In this document: one piece after another, positions 1 to 12,300 of the stretch
How the letters are laid out: the number at the start of each line of letters is the position of its first letter
Position numbering within the stretch: position 1 is the stretch's first letter
Source: Symsagittifera roscoffensis
Lineage: Eukaryota > Xenacoelomorpha > Acoela > Convolutidae
DNA length: 64,000 nt
Direction of reading: 5' to 3'
Assembly: GCF_963678635.1 (NCBI RefSeq)
Contig: NC_087071.1
Location: 30,308,141 to 30,372,140, forward strand
Program-made: the position numbers and the translations under genes
The notes under the pieces: model-generated
What the model saw: only the letters and a program-made list of their open reading frames with translations
Database searches by the model: none
Told to the model about the DNA's origin: nothing

Positions 1-2
1 AA

Positions 3-1087
3 ACGCTAGACGACAAGGGATTAGCCATAAAATGGGAAAAATGCACATTCTTAACTCACAACATAGAATGGTTGGGATTTAAAATCGATGCAAAAGGGAC
101 GACACCACTAATACATAAATCTGACGCAATCAGAAATCTGAAAGAACCAAACTGTATCAAAGATATTAGATCATTAATGGGATCGATTATTCAATTTAAT
201 AAGTTCTTACCAAATTTAGCGTCCCTATCAACACCGTTTAGAGAACTTATGCAAAAAAAATAAACCATTTAAGTGGTCCAGAGCACACACGGAAGCGTTT
301 GAAAAAATCAAGAAAGAAATTTGCAATACGGTGACGAACCATCATTTCGATGTAAAACTGAACACATTTAGGATTGGGCGCCTCCATCGAACAAGACCAT
401 CGGGGGAATTGGAAGATCGTAGCGTTTGCTAGCAGATTTTTGAATATTGCCGAACTAAAGTACAGCACCAATGAACTCAAATTACTGGGATTAGTGTGGG
501 CACTAGACCATTTCAAAAATTACCTATTGGGCAAACAATTTTTAATTTTAACAGACCACAAAGCCTTAATAGGAGCACTGAAAGACGACAAATATACTAA
601 AACGGTCCAATCACGTCTCACTCGTTGGGCGGACAAATAACTACCATTCGACTTTACTGTCGAACATTTACCCGGTAAAGATATGGGATTCGTCGATTAT
701 ATATCCCGACACCCATCGGGTGAACCCGTACCAGTTTCTCTGGATGATGAAAATTTTTTTATCGCATCAGTAAATCAGATTAGTACGCTCCCAGGTTTTG
801 ATCATCTAATGCCGAGAAATTCGTGGTCGCAAATAAGAAATACATTCTCTCAACATTTCTTAGCACATGACGTCACTTCCTGCAACACGATTGGCCAGTC
901 GACAGATCATATGACCAGCCAAGAAATAAAACGTGAGAAACGAATTGCTAACGCTGCTGAAACGTTCCAAGCGATAGCTAACTATTCCAACATTTCAGTG
1001 TGCCAAAATTCTCACTCACGTAAGGAACAGTGTGATTCATCTTGCAAAATAAACGACTTTTTTACGAATTTTAACATCTTGAAATAA
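3..1087 (+). pseudogene. Ty3/gypsy pol fragment: end of reverse transcriptase, RNase H and linker, broken
   Basis: The frame is open from base 3 and runs off the left edge of the window. It begins with the end of the RT palm and thumb (KCTF..., EWLGFKID) followed by the connection to RNase H (RSLMGSIIQFNKFLPNLA). The frame is lost in an A-run near 251-262, and again near 374 at the start of RNase H, where the first catalytic Asp should stand. RNase H then continues with the family E (STNELKLLGLVWAL) and D (LTDHKAL) motifs. A TAA at 638-640 interrupts RNase H in frame, and another TAA at 1085-1087 ends the linker. Known for the family: pol copies RNA to cDNA inside the particle. Here two frameshifts and two stops make it non-functional. 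The class assignment is firm; the lineage within Ty3/gypsy is not determined. Confidence 0.85.
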
Positions 1088-2130
1088 ATGGCCGAACAAA
1101 TTGAATTTAACCAACAGAAAAAACCTATTACAAATGAAAACATGGACTCTTTAACACCAAGTACCAGTAACCCGTCGGATAACCCCGTGAAAAGATCACC
1201 TAGTAAAAAGAAAACTGTCAACATATTCCCTTTTTCGTGGCCAGAATTATTTGATTCAAAATTTATGTCCCTCTTATCAAAGCAAGATCTAGTTCTGAAA
1301 AAGATAATTAAAGCAATCGAGGAAGACCGCAAACAAGATATTCTACAACTGGGAAATTACTATAAATCGTACTTAAATAGTTTACACGTCAGCGGAGGAT
1401 GTCTTTATCTGGACAATCGACTAGTTATCCCAGCATGCCTAAGGTCGACAATGCTCAACCGACTACATGAAGCTCACCCTGGCCAGTTCGCAATGAAAAG
1501 TCTGGCAACTCAATACATCTGGTGGCCGAAAATTTACCGCGAAATCCAAGTCCACGGCGAAAACTGTATTGAGTGCGTGAAAGCAGGTAAAAACTTGAAA
1601 CCTCTTATAAATCACAATACCCTAGGGAAACTCCCAACGGTCGAAGAACCAAACCAAGAAATGGAATTAGATTTCGCCGGTCCGTTACCTTTAGTATGGG
1701 GAACAAAAAAATATATATTGGTGTGTGTGTGGATAGATTTTCAAAATTCCCATCAGCTCAAATAACATCCAGCACATCGGCAAAATCTATCATAAACTTC
1801 CTAAGTAAATACATTGCTTTACACGGGATACCTAGAACCATTAGAACAGATCAGGGATCTGGTTTTTTCTCCCAGGAAGTCAGAGAATTCTGCCACGAAC
1901 ACAACATAAAGGTGATATTTAGCCCAGTGGGTGATCATAGAGCTACCGGACTAGTGGAACGTTTAATCAAAACCATTAAGGAAAGACTCTTGGTTATGGC
2001 ACAAGAACGTCCAAAACCTTCGCTAGAATCTGCACTTCTGAAAATAATAAAATGCCTAAGAACGGTAACTCAACAGTCGCTTAACTGCTCTCCATTCGAA
2101 GCACATTTGGGTAGATCCCCAAACACCATC
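1088..2130 (+). pseudogene. Ty3/gypsy integrase, frameshifted
   Basis: This is the continuation of the same pol in the same frame after a TAA. It holds the zinc-binding H2C2 module (RLHEAHPGQ ... CIECVKAG) at about 1460-1590 and the integrase core. Two acidic catalytic residues are seen in DFAGPLP and RTDQGSGFF and the Glu in GLVERLIK, so the D,D,E triad is complete. The reading frame shifts inside the A-run and GT microsatellite at about 1700-1732, between the first and second catalytic Asp. The integrase joins retroelement cDNA to host DNA; this copy cannot encode it in one piece. The later part of the core and the GKPY-like tail (SPFEAHLGRSPNTIW) end near 2130. Confidence 0.85.
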
Positions 2131-3796
2131 TGGCATAATTTGGTCAAATCACCCTCTTCAATTAACCTTGATTGGAATAAAACTTTGTTATGTATAGATA
2201 AGGGCAAAAAACTAATGAGCCGAGAGCGAAGACACGACTGGGACGCCCCCGACGATATTGAAGACGGAGACGTTGACGAAAACTCCTCATCCTCGGAGGA
2301 TATCTCAAATGCAGTGAGATACGTACCAACCAGTGCTGGATCCCCAGTAAAAGTGCTTTCTGGGGCAGAAAAGAGAGATGCCTTGGGCATAAAGGACTCA
2401 ATACTGAATAACCCGCCGGCTATTAAAAGACAACTCACTCAGAAGAAACCCAGCCCGAGAAAACGAGATCAATTAGTTAGATTCTACGCAACTAAAGGAC
2501 TGAGGAAGACTGCAAAACCGCAGAGAAATGTCGGGTTTAAAAGCTCAAGAACGAAGCAAAAGAAAAAAAACCTCCAGTCGAAATTCGAAGAGCTTGATAT
2601 AGCGAGGCGGCACGCGGCCATGAACAGCTCTAGAGAAACTCTTCTCAGAGAGGAAGAAGAACAGAAGAAGAGATTAAGAATCCCAATAGGCCTCGAAAGT
2701 GACCAAGAATCAAGCCCGTCGGGTGAATCCGACCATCGAAAAAGTTGCGACAATGAACCTGGAATGATGAACGAATAATATGAAGAGATCTCAGACGATA
2801 ACGCCAGCGACCTAATTTCGCTAAAAGACCTCAAGAATAAAACATCACTTGAAGCTACAAAATCGGAGGAACACCTAATCTCCGACCGAACAGATCATAA
2901 GCCAGAAATACCGGATCATGTCGAACAGAAGGTCGAGTTGGATAAGATTCCCCTGATCGACTTGGATTCAGGTGATAATGAAAGGGACCCACAAGTGACC
3001 CCACAGTTGGTTTTCCTGGACACTATTGAGATGGCCAATCAAGCTAATCAAGAAAAGCCGTTTCTTCCGGAGAATCCTGGAGGGGAACTTACCGAGACTA
3101 GTGTAGAGCCAACCGCCATGGCGGAGGCGGAATCTCAGCAACCATACACTGACCTTGCCACTAAAAAACCGATACTGTCCGGTACCGCTAAGAGAAAAGC
3201 GTCATCTCCGGTGAAATCACCACCCTCGAAGAAACTGCCAGAGATCTTTACACGACAGAACACCAGACCCCAGACCTATGCGAACTAGACAGCCTCCCAA
3301 GATGCTAGGTGAGAGAGTGTTTACCAGTGTAGTTGATTTAACAAATGAAGATCAGGACGGCCCAACATTTGATTCACCTAGTTCTCCCCCAGCTTACACA
3401 ACGATAGAAGCAACTACCGTCGAAATGGAGAGCCATCAAGTCGACTTTTTAGTCTTGACAACCTTAACACCACCCTCATCTTCGCGTCCCACTATAGTTC
3501 ACTTGCGGGAAGAAAGCTCTGTGTACCCAAGTGATTTAAAGCCCTCGGACGCAGATGATCAACATACTCCTCGCAAGAAGGTCAAATTTAGTCCTGAGGT
3601 CTGTACCACTCAATTCAACCCAATAGGCCTACCCTCCGAAACCTCTTATTCAACATCTGCTCCCATTGTACTTGACCCGGACTGGCTGAACACTTCCTCT
3701 ATCATTTCGGCGATAGAACTCCTAGGACGGCCAATGACGCTGGAGGAGTTAAGGAGATGGACAATCAACAAAGCGGCAAATCGGGAAGCGATTTAG
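2131..3796 (+). pseudogene. Unrecognised long C-terminal extension of the gypsy pol
   Basis: After the integrase core the frame stays open for a long polar region: acidic/Ser stretches (ENSSSSEDIS), Lys/Arg-rich stretches (KPSPRKRDQL, RTKQKKKN), and a Glu/Arg-rich helical stretch. A single TAA at 2776-2778 interrupts it, after which the same frame runs to 3288. A shift near 3280 leads into a Pro/Ser/Thr-rich part (3278-3796) that ends LEELRRWTINKAANREAI. A nuclear-localisation-like KRKASSPVKSPPSKK is seen at about 3190-3235. I recognise no chromodomain, envelope, membrane segment or other family. Composition suggests a disordered, nucleic-acid-binding or tethering tail, but this is inference. 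It could also be a separate downstream ORF fused by loss of a stop. Confidence 0.5.
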
Positions 3797-4880
3797 AAGT
3801 AGGAGATTCAGTCTAGATGCTATTAAAAACTTTCATAAACTCTCATAAACTCCATTAAAAGTTTTAGTACTCTAGTATTCTGTCTATTGTTGAATGGTAT
3901 GTAACATTATATCGCCTTTAGAGTCATATAAACTCCAAGTGCTGGCATAATACGCCAAAAACTTAGACTATTTCTGGCAACACTAAAAAAAATTTAAATT
4001 GAGCCCCATAACCTCGTTTTCAATGATGTTAAATTTCTCTATCACCCATTGGGTGCTACCACTGGATAATTATTAGATCTATCTATCATAGTACTACCCT
4101 TCTTAATTGGGCCTGCCTTTGGGGATATTACCCTGCCTACCCTACTGCCTCAATCACCCCAGCGCTATTTCAGTTCTTTGCTCGGCCATAGTAATTGGAC
4201 TACATTTAATTTCGCCTGACGAAACATGCTATTTGATCTAAGGTGCTTTGTTTTTTTTCTTTTGTGTTGTTATTTAAAGAATACGTCTTCCAGCCCATCG
4301 GGCCCGTTTGTGCGGTCTTCCCCGACCCGTACACCCGTTCCTTCGACCTGGTAACCGTGCATTAAATTTTTGTTCAGTAGGAAACATGCTTTCTTGGTCC
4401 TCGGTGCTTTGTCGAGATTAATGTCTTCTAGTAAATTAGAACCACTTTTGGGGCCTTGGCCAACGAGCCCACTTGTTCATTCAATCCAGCGCCTAAATAC
4501 TTTTTTTTGCGAGGCGAAAGTAATAGGTTTTAGATAAATTTTCGCGGGGAATGTAAAATGTATTATTAATGTTTGATCGTTTAACCTCTGAGCTATACTG
4601 ATCGTTGACCTTTACGTTATTAATTTATATACACCTGCCAAAAGCGCAACGGCTTTTGGTAGACTTGGAATTTGATCACTATCTTTTGTGATATGCAACA
4701 AATCAACAGAAAACCAATTCAATCTTTTTAACCTCTTTTACTCTATTTAGCTAACACCGTCTTTTATTTAGTCTTAAATAAAAGCCTACATTTTATTGTA
4801 GGAATCTTACCAAACCTTAGTCTTAATCTAGTCTTAGTTTAAGTTACCCACTCTTAATCAACTACGAGTGTTATCCTAAC
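3797..4880 (+). repeat. 3' non-coding part of the gypsy element, putative LTR
   Basis: Directly after the last pol codon comes a purine stretch (AGAAGTAGGAGA, polypurine-tract-like) and then non-coding sequence of base composition unlike the AT-rich flank. It contains an internal repeat (GAAACATGCT ... GGTGCTTTG at 4221-4250 and 4381-4411). A TG-start near 3819 could be the LTR edge. The partner LTR is outside the window, so LTR borders cannot be confirmed. Confidence 0.35.
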
Positions 4881-6174
4881 TTTTTAACAGTAGATATGAA
4901 TCAATTAAGGAAATTATGGACGAAAACAAATTGCTTACTGTTTTTGATTTATACTTTTTTGAGATGTTGAAGTACTAGTTCATGGAATCGCGATCGGACA
5001 AAAAAAATGGTTTTCTGTCTCAGATTTACTCCCAAAAAAGTGGACCATGTACCAGGAGCAAAGCGAAAGGCGTAATTAAAGTGGCAAAATTTTCTACTAC
5101 TGCTAAACAGTTAGAATTGTGCAGGCTTTAAACTATTTAAAACAAAATGACTTGATACCTGTTAATATACATGAAATGTCAGAAGTTAGTTGTTTGAGAC
5201 TCTATAAACAGTTTTTTCAAACTAACCTAAAAGACAATCAGGACCTCTACAAACTATTTTTTAATTTCAGCCCTTAATTTAATTTGTTTGTTGAGTTGAT
5301 GCTGGCTGTCTTCTCTTTACTCTCCAGGATATCCTACTCGATGAGCAGTACTGCTCTTTAGGATCTCCCTCCAGGCATAATTTATTGCTTTTGGCGTTGT
5401 ATATGTAGCTGGTGAAGTAATTCAAATTTCAAATAAGTTTTTGAACACCTCTGGGCTCAAAATTTTGTTTATAATGCGCTGATGCATGCGGTGTACCGAG
5501 TAGAACTAAATGATATTTAAAAGTTAAAAAATAATTATAGCCAGATTTAGACTGCCATCTTGGTTAAAAAAAGAGCTTTGAAATAGTTGTACTCATATTA
5601 AGTTGCATTGTTTGCTGAGAAAAATTCTTTGTGAAAACACTTTCTTTTCTTTTTTCGATTTACCAAAGTGAAAGACAGTATTTTCCAACCATGGGGGGTT
5701 TGTTTGTCTTCCAAACGCTTTTACAGGAGCCTGTTGCAATTTAGCCAGAGAATGACTAAACTGAATTTTTAATAATGAAAGTGACACCAATCAAAATGCG
5801 CTTAAAGTAGAAAAAAATCAGCGATTGTCAGTAGAAAAAAGCTATCCTGTGATGGGAAGACAAGATAATCTGCATGCACAAGAACCATAAGAACTAAAAT
5901 GAAAAACTGAAAACTAAACTATGTGAAAACTAAAAAACTAAATTATAAAAACTAAGAAAATAAACAATGAAAAACTAAAAAACTAACTATGAAAAACTAA
6001 AAAACCAAGAAAAACTCAAAGAAAATTTATAATTAACTTCTCATTATTGGATAATTTAGTTAATTAATTTCAATAGAAAGGTCAAAAGTCATGTTCAATT
6101 GAAAAAACAAGTTTCACTGAACTGGTTGATCTCCTAATTAATTAATTTGAAATCATCATTAGTAATCTGATTCG
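4881..6174. other. No gene recognised; upstream region of gene A
   Basis: AT-rich sequence with only short chance ORFs. An AAAAACTAA-type minisatellite lies at about 5898-6020. A promoter for gene A must lie in or before this stretch, but no convincing TATA or initiator arrangement can be singled out. Confidence 0.5.
5898..6020. repeat. AAAAACTAA-type minisatellite
   Basis: Degenerate tandem units built around GAAAAACTAAAAAACTAA repeat for about 120 bases, about 150 bases upstream of the gene A start codon. Confidence 0.7.
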
Positions 6175-6358
6175 ATGGAATGTGGTCAAATAGCTCTTCT
6201 TATAGCAGCAATTTTTTCTTTTATAACTTTTCTGGTAGCCATTTTGGCGAATGCAGATGGTGTTTTTGCTTATCAGTCGTCTGAGATTGAAATCAAAGCA
6301 GGAATGTGGAAGGTGTGCTGCAATACAGGAGGGAACAAAATGTGTAACAATATTGCAA
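6175..6358 (+). CDS. Gene A exon 1
   Basis: Starts at the first Met of an open frame (MECGQIALL...) and encodes TM1 and the W-x2-C-x8-C loop. The donor is A|GTTAGT at 6359, phase 1, the same position and phase as in gene B exon 1 (both end just after a C-[AN]-N-I motif). Confidence 0.82.
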
Positions 6359-9300
6359 GTTAGTCTTCAAGTTTGTAAAAACTGTTTTTTTTTCTAAATG
6401 TTCCGAAATAGCGCGCTTAAAAAACTCAGTGATTTTTGATTGTGATCTGTGATCAACACGACACTCTAAAATTTCCATTTTTTCACCACGTTCAGTGAAA
6501 TAATTTTTAACGACGCATTATTGGAAGGATTCAAAGTAGTTTTACTGAATATTGACAAAAATGGTAGAAAAAAATTATGACTATTTCAGTTTTATCAATT
6601 TTAGTTGAAAACCTTTACCGTCAATTTTTTCCTATGAAAACATTCAGCCTGGAGTTACGAGTCAGAACTGTGCACTGTATAGGCACAAACTTTGGCGTTT
6701 ATAGGTCAAAACCATCCAAAGGCGAGTATTCAATCAACGTAAAAATTTTTGTCGGCATGATGAAAGCAAACTCAAAAGCAAAAGCACTAATTTTCTATTT
6801 TTTTTTGTTTCCAAAAAACTTTACACCACAATTGAAACTCTTTGATCTAATGGTAAAAAACTTCAAATTCATATTTACACATAGAAAATTTTTTCAGACT
6901 GTTTTTTTATTAATTTTTTGAAGTTACTAAGTGCATAATATTTCAGCATAATTTTGGCACCCCTGAGATTTTTTTAAGCTATATATAACTCTTGCACAAT
7001 ATAAAAAGCTCACAATAATACAAGAAATAAAATTACAAACGAAAATTCGAAAAAAAGAGAACAATTATTCAGTAGCTAGGTTGAAATATAAACAGGAAAT
7101 AATAAGTTCCCCAAAATAAAATTTTATTTTGAATTTTACAAAATTTTTTGATTTCAGAAAATTGTACGTTTTTTTTTGTTCTCATGAAAAATCAAGATAT
7201 AAGGGAGTTGAAAAATTAATCTCAAGTGAAATTTCGGTTTCTGTTTTTTCAAAGCAACAAAAGTGGTTTTTGCATTTAAAGAGTTATTTGTTTCCAAATA
7301 TTTTGAAAAAAAGGCATTTAAAACATTTTAAGACATTTTCAAAAGTAGTTTTTGGTTAAAATTTCCTGGGTGCCTTAATTAGCAGATTCGGGAAAAAAGG
7401 GAAAAGGAGGAGCCTATACCTGGTTTATTTTAGGATTTGCTCCCAAATATATAAAACACTGGCTTTTTAACTGTTTTCAGATGACGAGAAAACATCGCCA
7501 AAATTAATTTCATAAAAAAAACGGTTTATGGAAATAAAAAGGACTGATTTATATATATATATATATAATTTTTGCCTAAAATTGTATTCCGTTATAATTT
7601 TATCAGAAAAAGAAACATATATGTTTCTTTTTCTGATAAAATTATAACGGAATACAATTTTAGGCAAAAATTGAATTATACTGGTAATTGTCTCGAAATG
7701 GTATCAATGGAACGACTGTAATTTACAAAGGGTTCAATTTCGACGAGGAAATTATCTCCCTCAAACCTTCTCTTGTGACATGGACTAGATTAAGAGTAAC
7801 TTGTTGAAGCTCATTTTTTTAAAATAACACTGTTTGAAATAGAGAATTTTTTGGGTTTTGTAAAATCAAGAAAAAAAAGGTAATGTAGGCTAAAAACTGA
7901 TTGGCACACAATTCAGGCCTAGTTTAAAACAAAAAAAGCACAAAAATTTGCAATTAATTCGAAAAGATTTAAAACTTACGACGATTCAAAACTTTAAAAA
8001 AGCTCCGAACAAAAAATTCATGAGTTCAAATTTTGTGCACGGCGTTATTTGAGAGGCGGTTTTGAATTATAGCTAAATTGCTAACTTGTAATTCAACCAG
8101 CAACCCTTAGGGCTTTTTGGTCAATCAAAACTGATTTACTTGAAATCAATCTCAAAACATCTAAAAAATTTTAGTTGAACAAATAATCAGAGAAAAAACA
8201 ATTCCCATTCTTGTCTCCGCTAAATCATTTATCAAAACTTTTAGCTTTTAGGTTGATATTTTTCAAAACTTTGTTTGTTGAACTGTTTCAACTGCAGAAT
8301 TTTAAGCTAATGACATTAAAATGTATTTTTCTAGGCTTGAATTTTATTTGTAAAACAAAAATTTTAAAAAATTGCTTTTTGAATAATTTTGTTTCATTTA
8401 ATTAAGCTGCATTTCCATGGTTCTGATGAAAAATAAAGTTCTGACCAGTCAAAAAACGCGGAGAAATTTTGTATTCGAATGTCCTTCGATTTTTGATTTT
8501 GTTTTAGCAAAATCAGATCCAATTTTAGCCGTTGCACTCGGTTCAGTGATATATCATGATGAAGAACTTTCAGCGTGATTTGAACAATATTGAAAATTTT
8601 CCCAAACAATTTTTTTGGTCGAGAAAATCTGGTTTGAAATGTTTGATTTTTCTTCTGATTTCAAGCGATTAAAGCGAGCATGCTTATTTATGCTTATTTT
8701 AGGCCGCACACAAAAATTCATTCATGCTCAAATTTAAATTCTTTTCACTACAGCACGACATTTATCCTTCAAATATTTGTAAAAATTCTGCAAAAAAAAA
8801 CTTGAAAAACAAATTTCAAAAATTTAAAATTCTGTTATGATTATCTAGTCAATTTTTTTTACACAAACGATTATCTTATTGTCTATTTGATTATGATTGT
8901 CGAATGTCCGCCTATGTTTTAGCTTTTTGTTCGGATTTTTAAAAAAAATTAACACTGTTTTCAAAAAACTTTTTTTAAAACTTCGCCGTCTATCCTTGTT
9001 ATGTTTTGTTTTGATTTTGAATTTGGGCGTTGTTTAGGTTCCTGTGAAGATTTGAAAGCAGGAAAATTTCTATTTTTCATTCATTTATTTAATGGCTCAA
9101 AATATAGCCATCAGTAAATTTTATTGATTGTGGAGGGTTGAAAAACGAATTAAAAACTTTTATTTTGTCTGTTTTTTGGTTTCAGTTTTTTAACCTTTTT
9201 CCGTCAGTTATCAAATTATTAAATGACTAGAGGGTACGCTTTTTGAAAACTTTGCAATTGTATGTGTTTTGAAGTTCGAAATACAAACTCGTTTGCCTCT

Positions 9301-12300
9301 CGTCTTTTTTACAGACATTTTTTGACTATTTAACTATTAATTGTTGACTTATTTTTGAGCCCTCTGCAAATAACTGCAAAAATTTTACCTGCAGTTGATA
9401 GCGATAGTGATTTTAAAACAACTGAGTTGCCCATTATGGTATAAATTTAAAGTGCGATACCCAATCGCTTGGTGTTCATTTCAAAAAAAATTGGGTTAAG
9501 GTATTTATTTTTGTTCTCAGAGCGTTGACAGACACGTAATCAATTATTTATTATGTGGGAAGACTTTAATAAAAATTTGAAAAACAGTTGCTATCATGCT
9601 ACAGAAAAACATAGATAAAATTGGGGAAATAAACAAGGAAAAAATTTTGAAAAAACGTTGTTAATTATTTTGCTGCGAGTTTGACAAATTTTTGAAATTT
9701 CTTGATAACAACATTTTGTCAAGATTTTATTCAAATCTTTTCCCGTATTTTCTGAAGGAATTTCGAGTTTGCTCATAACAATATTCTTACACTTCTTACA
9801 CTTCTTACATTCTGAGTTTTCGTTCGGGTCAAAGTGTGATTCAAATATTTTTTACGTTAAATCGTTCGAAGTTTTCAGCTAAACAAGCCAAAGTGGGGAG
9901 GGTTCTCATGCTTGAGGGACCGAATGCTCGAAAAAATTCAACCAATCAAAATCGCTAAGCCTTTCTATTGGTTGAACGCCTTTCTCACAAAATCGAAGTC
10001 AATATTATTAATGTATTAAATCAGTGGAAAATAATCAAAAATAATTTAAATTGCTGGCTACAACCGCATTATTACTCAGATAATTATCAAGATTAATGAG
10101 TTCAAAATCATACGAAATTTTCAGTCTTGAAAACTGATCTGCTTGTTATCCTATCGGTCAATATTAACACTAATGGCCTGGATTTTTTTTCTTACTTTGA
10201 GGTTTTCGCGACTTATTTTGAGATTTTGATTACTCAATTCTGATTGGCTGAAAGTAAGCTAAAATTAATTTCAGGCTTTCGGTCCCTCAAGCACTTGGGA
10301 CGCCACCAGCCAAAGCTATACTAAATGGGGTCTTACTGTTCGAATTTTAAAAAGATGCACAAAGTTTACTTGATTTTGCACAATTTTCAGGCATAAAAGG
10401 AATGGCAGATAACAAGGCAAACTATGACGAATACCGAACCTGGAATATGGGTTGGCAAAAAATCCACCGCACTGTTCAAATTTCACTTCGGAATTTCACG
10501 GCTTTTGTTGCTCTGTTAATTGCAAGTTCTTTATTTTTTTTTCAAAGCAAACTCTAAAGGGCAATAAAAAGGAATCAAAAGAACACCCCACACCCCTCCC
10601 CCCGCCCCCAGATGGACCAAGTTAATATCTTCCCCCCAAATTGCTTGGGGGGAATGTTAATTTGGTCCTTCTCGTTTCTTCTTTCTTCTAGGCAAAACTT
10701 GAACCGAAAAACTGTCGCTAAAGTAAAAAAAATGAAATTGTTTGTTCTCATCTTTGAAACAAAAACCATGTCTGCCAGAATTGAAAATAATTGTTTTTGA
10801 CTTAATATATAAGGTTTGCCAACCCGGGATTCGAACCTAAGTGTCCGGTGCAATGTTCATCCTGATAATTCTGCTAAGTGGGGGACTAGTAGCTGTTCTG
10901 CTACTTGAGGTCTTTGGTGTCATTGACCCGACTGGCTGTTTGGCGAAGGCATTAAATGCTACAATGTCTGTTTTGATGTGTATGTAACCATTGATTTTTC
11001 TGAGCTTTTTGATTTCATAACTTTAAAAAAAATAAGTTTGAAGTCTTTTATTTCAGATTTCCTATGTCAACAATTTCAGAGTTTTTGAGCTCTCCCGAAA
11101 TTCTGAACAACACTGCTCGTATCAGGGCGAAGCGTTGGATATTCCGAATGCCTTTAAGGGTCCATGGTGCAGTAATATCTTGAAAAAATTAAATGTAACA
11201 AAATAAAACTGATTTTTTACCCGGGTTGACCAAAAATGCTTGTCATACAATTTTCATATATCAAAAAATGCTTATCATACAGTTTCGTACAATTCCATAG
11301 ATGCAGAAAATGTTAAGAAAACTCTAAGATAAACATTTTTCATACATGGAAATTGTAGGACAAGCATTTACCTTGATTCACCATTGAACCCGAGTTCAGA
11401 ATACCCGAAGACGCCACAAATTATTAGTTAACCCTAGCAGTTCACCAGAAGGTCGTAATCAGGACTCAGGTGTTCCATCCATGAACCAAAATTTCTATTC
11501 TTCAGAGCGACCATTTTTTGGTTTGTTTCGACTATATCGACTGAACAAAAAAATATTCGACTTTTTTCGACCCAGTTCAGATATGTTTCAAATTTTCTCG
11601 GCCCAAGTTTTGATATGTTTCGATTTTTTTGACCAAATCTCGATTTAATTCCAATTTTTGGCCAAATTCTGGTGTATTTTCGATTTTCTCTGCCAATTTC
11701 TGGTAGTTTTTGGTTTGCTCGACTAAATTTTGGTATTTTTGAGTTTATCGAACAAATTTTGGTATTTTTTGACCATTTTTTTGTTTGTTTTGGCTTTTTC
11801 GATCCAGAAAAAAAGTTCGACTTCGTTCGATCCAGTTAAATATGTTTCGAATTTCTCGGCTAAAATGCGAAATGTTACAACTTTCTCGACTGTCTCAACC
11901 GACATTTGAAATGCTCGGCCAATGTTTTGACTGTGCTTGGCTTAAGCTGCAATTTTCTTGATCAATTTTTGATATTTATCAATTTTCTTGACCAAATCTT
12001 GGTATGTTTCCATTTTCTCGAAAAATTTTTGGTTTGTTTAGATCTCGTATAAACTTTCGTATGTTGGAGATTTTTCAACTCGACAAAAATTCTCGATTTT
12101 GTTTGACCCAGTTCAGATATGTTTCATATTTATCGTCCAAAATTCAATAGTCAACGACTCTTACGTCTGTCTCGATCAGCTTTTGAATAAAAATTTCTTT
12201 TGACCCGCTTAGACATGTTTAGTTTTTATTTCGACGAAATATGGATATGTTTCAACTGCCCCGACTTTCTCGACTGGCAAAAAACGTTCCAAAATTTTTT

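Larger units (their letters stand above)
6359..10390 (+). other. Gene A intron 1
   Basis: 4.0 kb, GTTAGT...TTTTCAG. It contains the perfect palindrome at 7567-7672 and a TIR element at 9891-10303. The rest is AT-rich with no recognisable gene. Confidence 0.7.
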
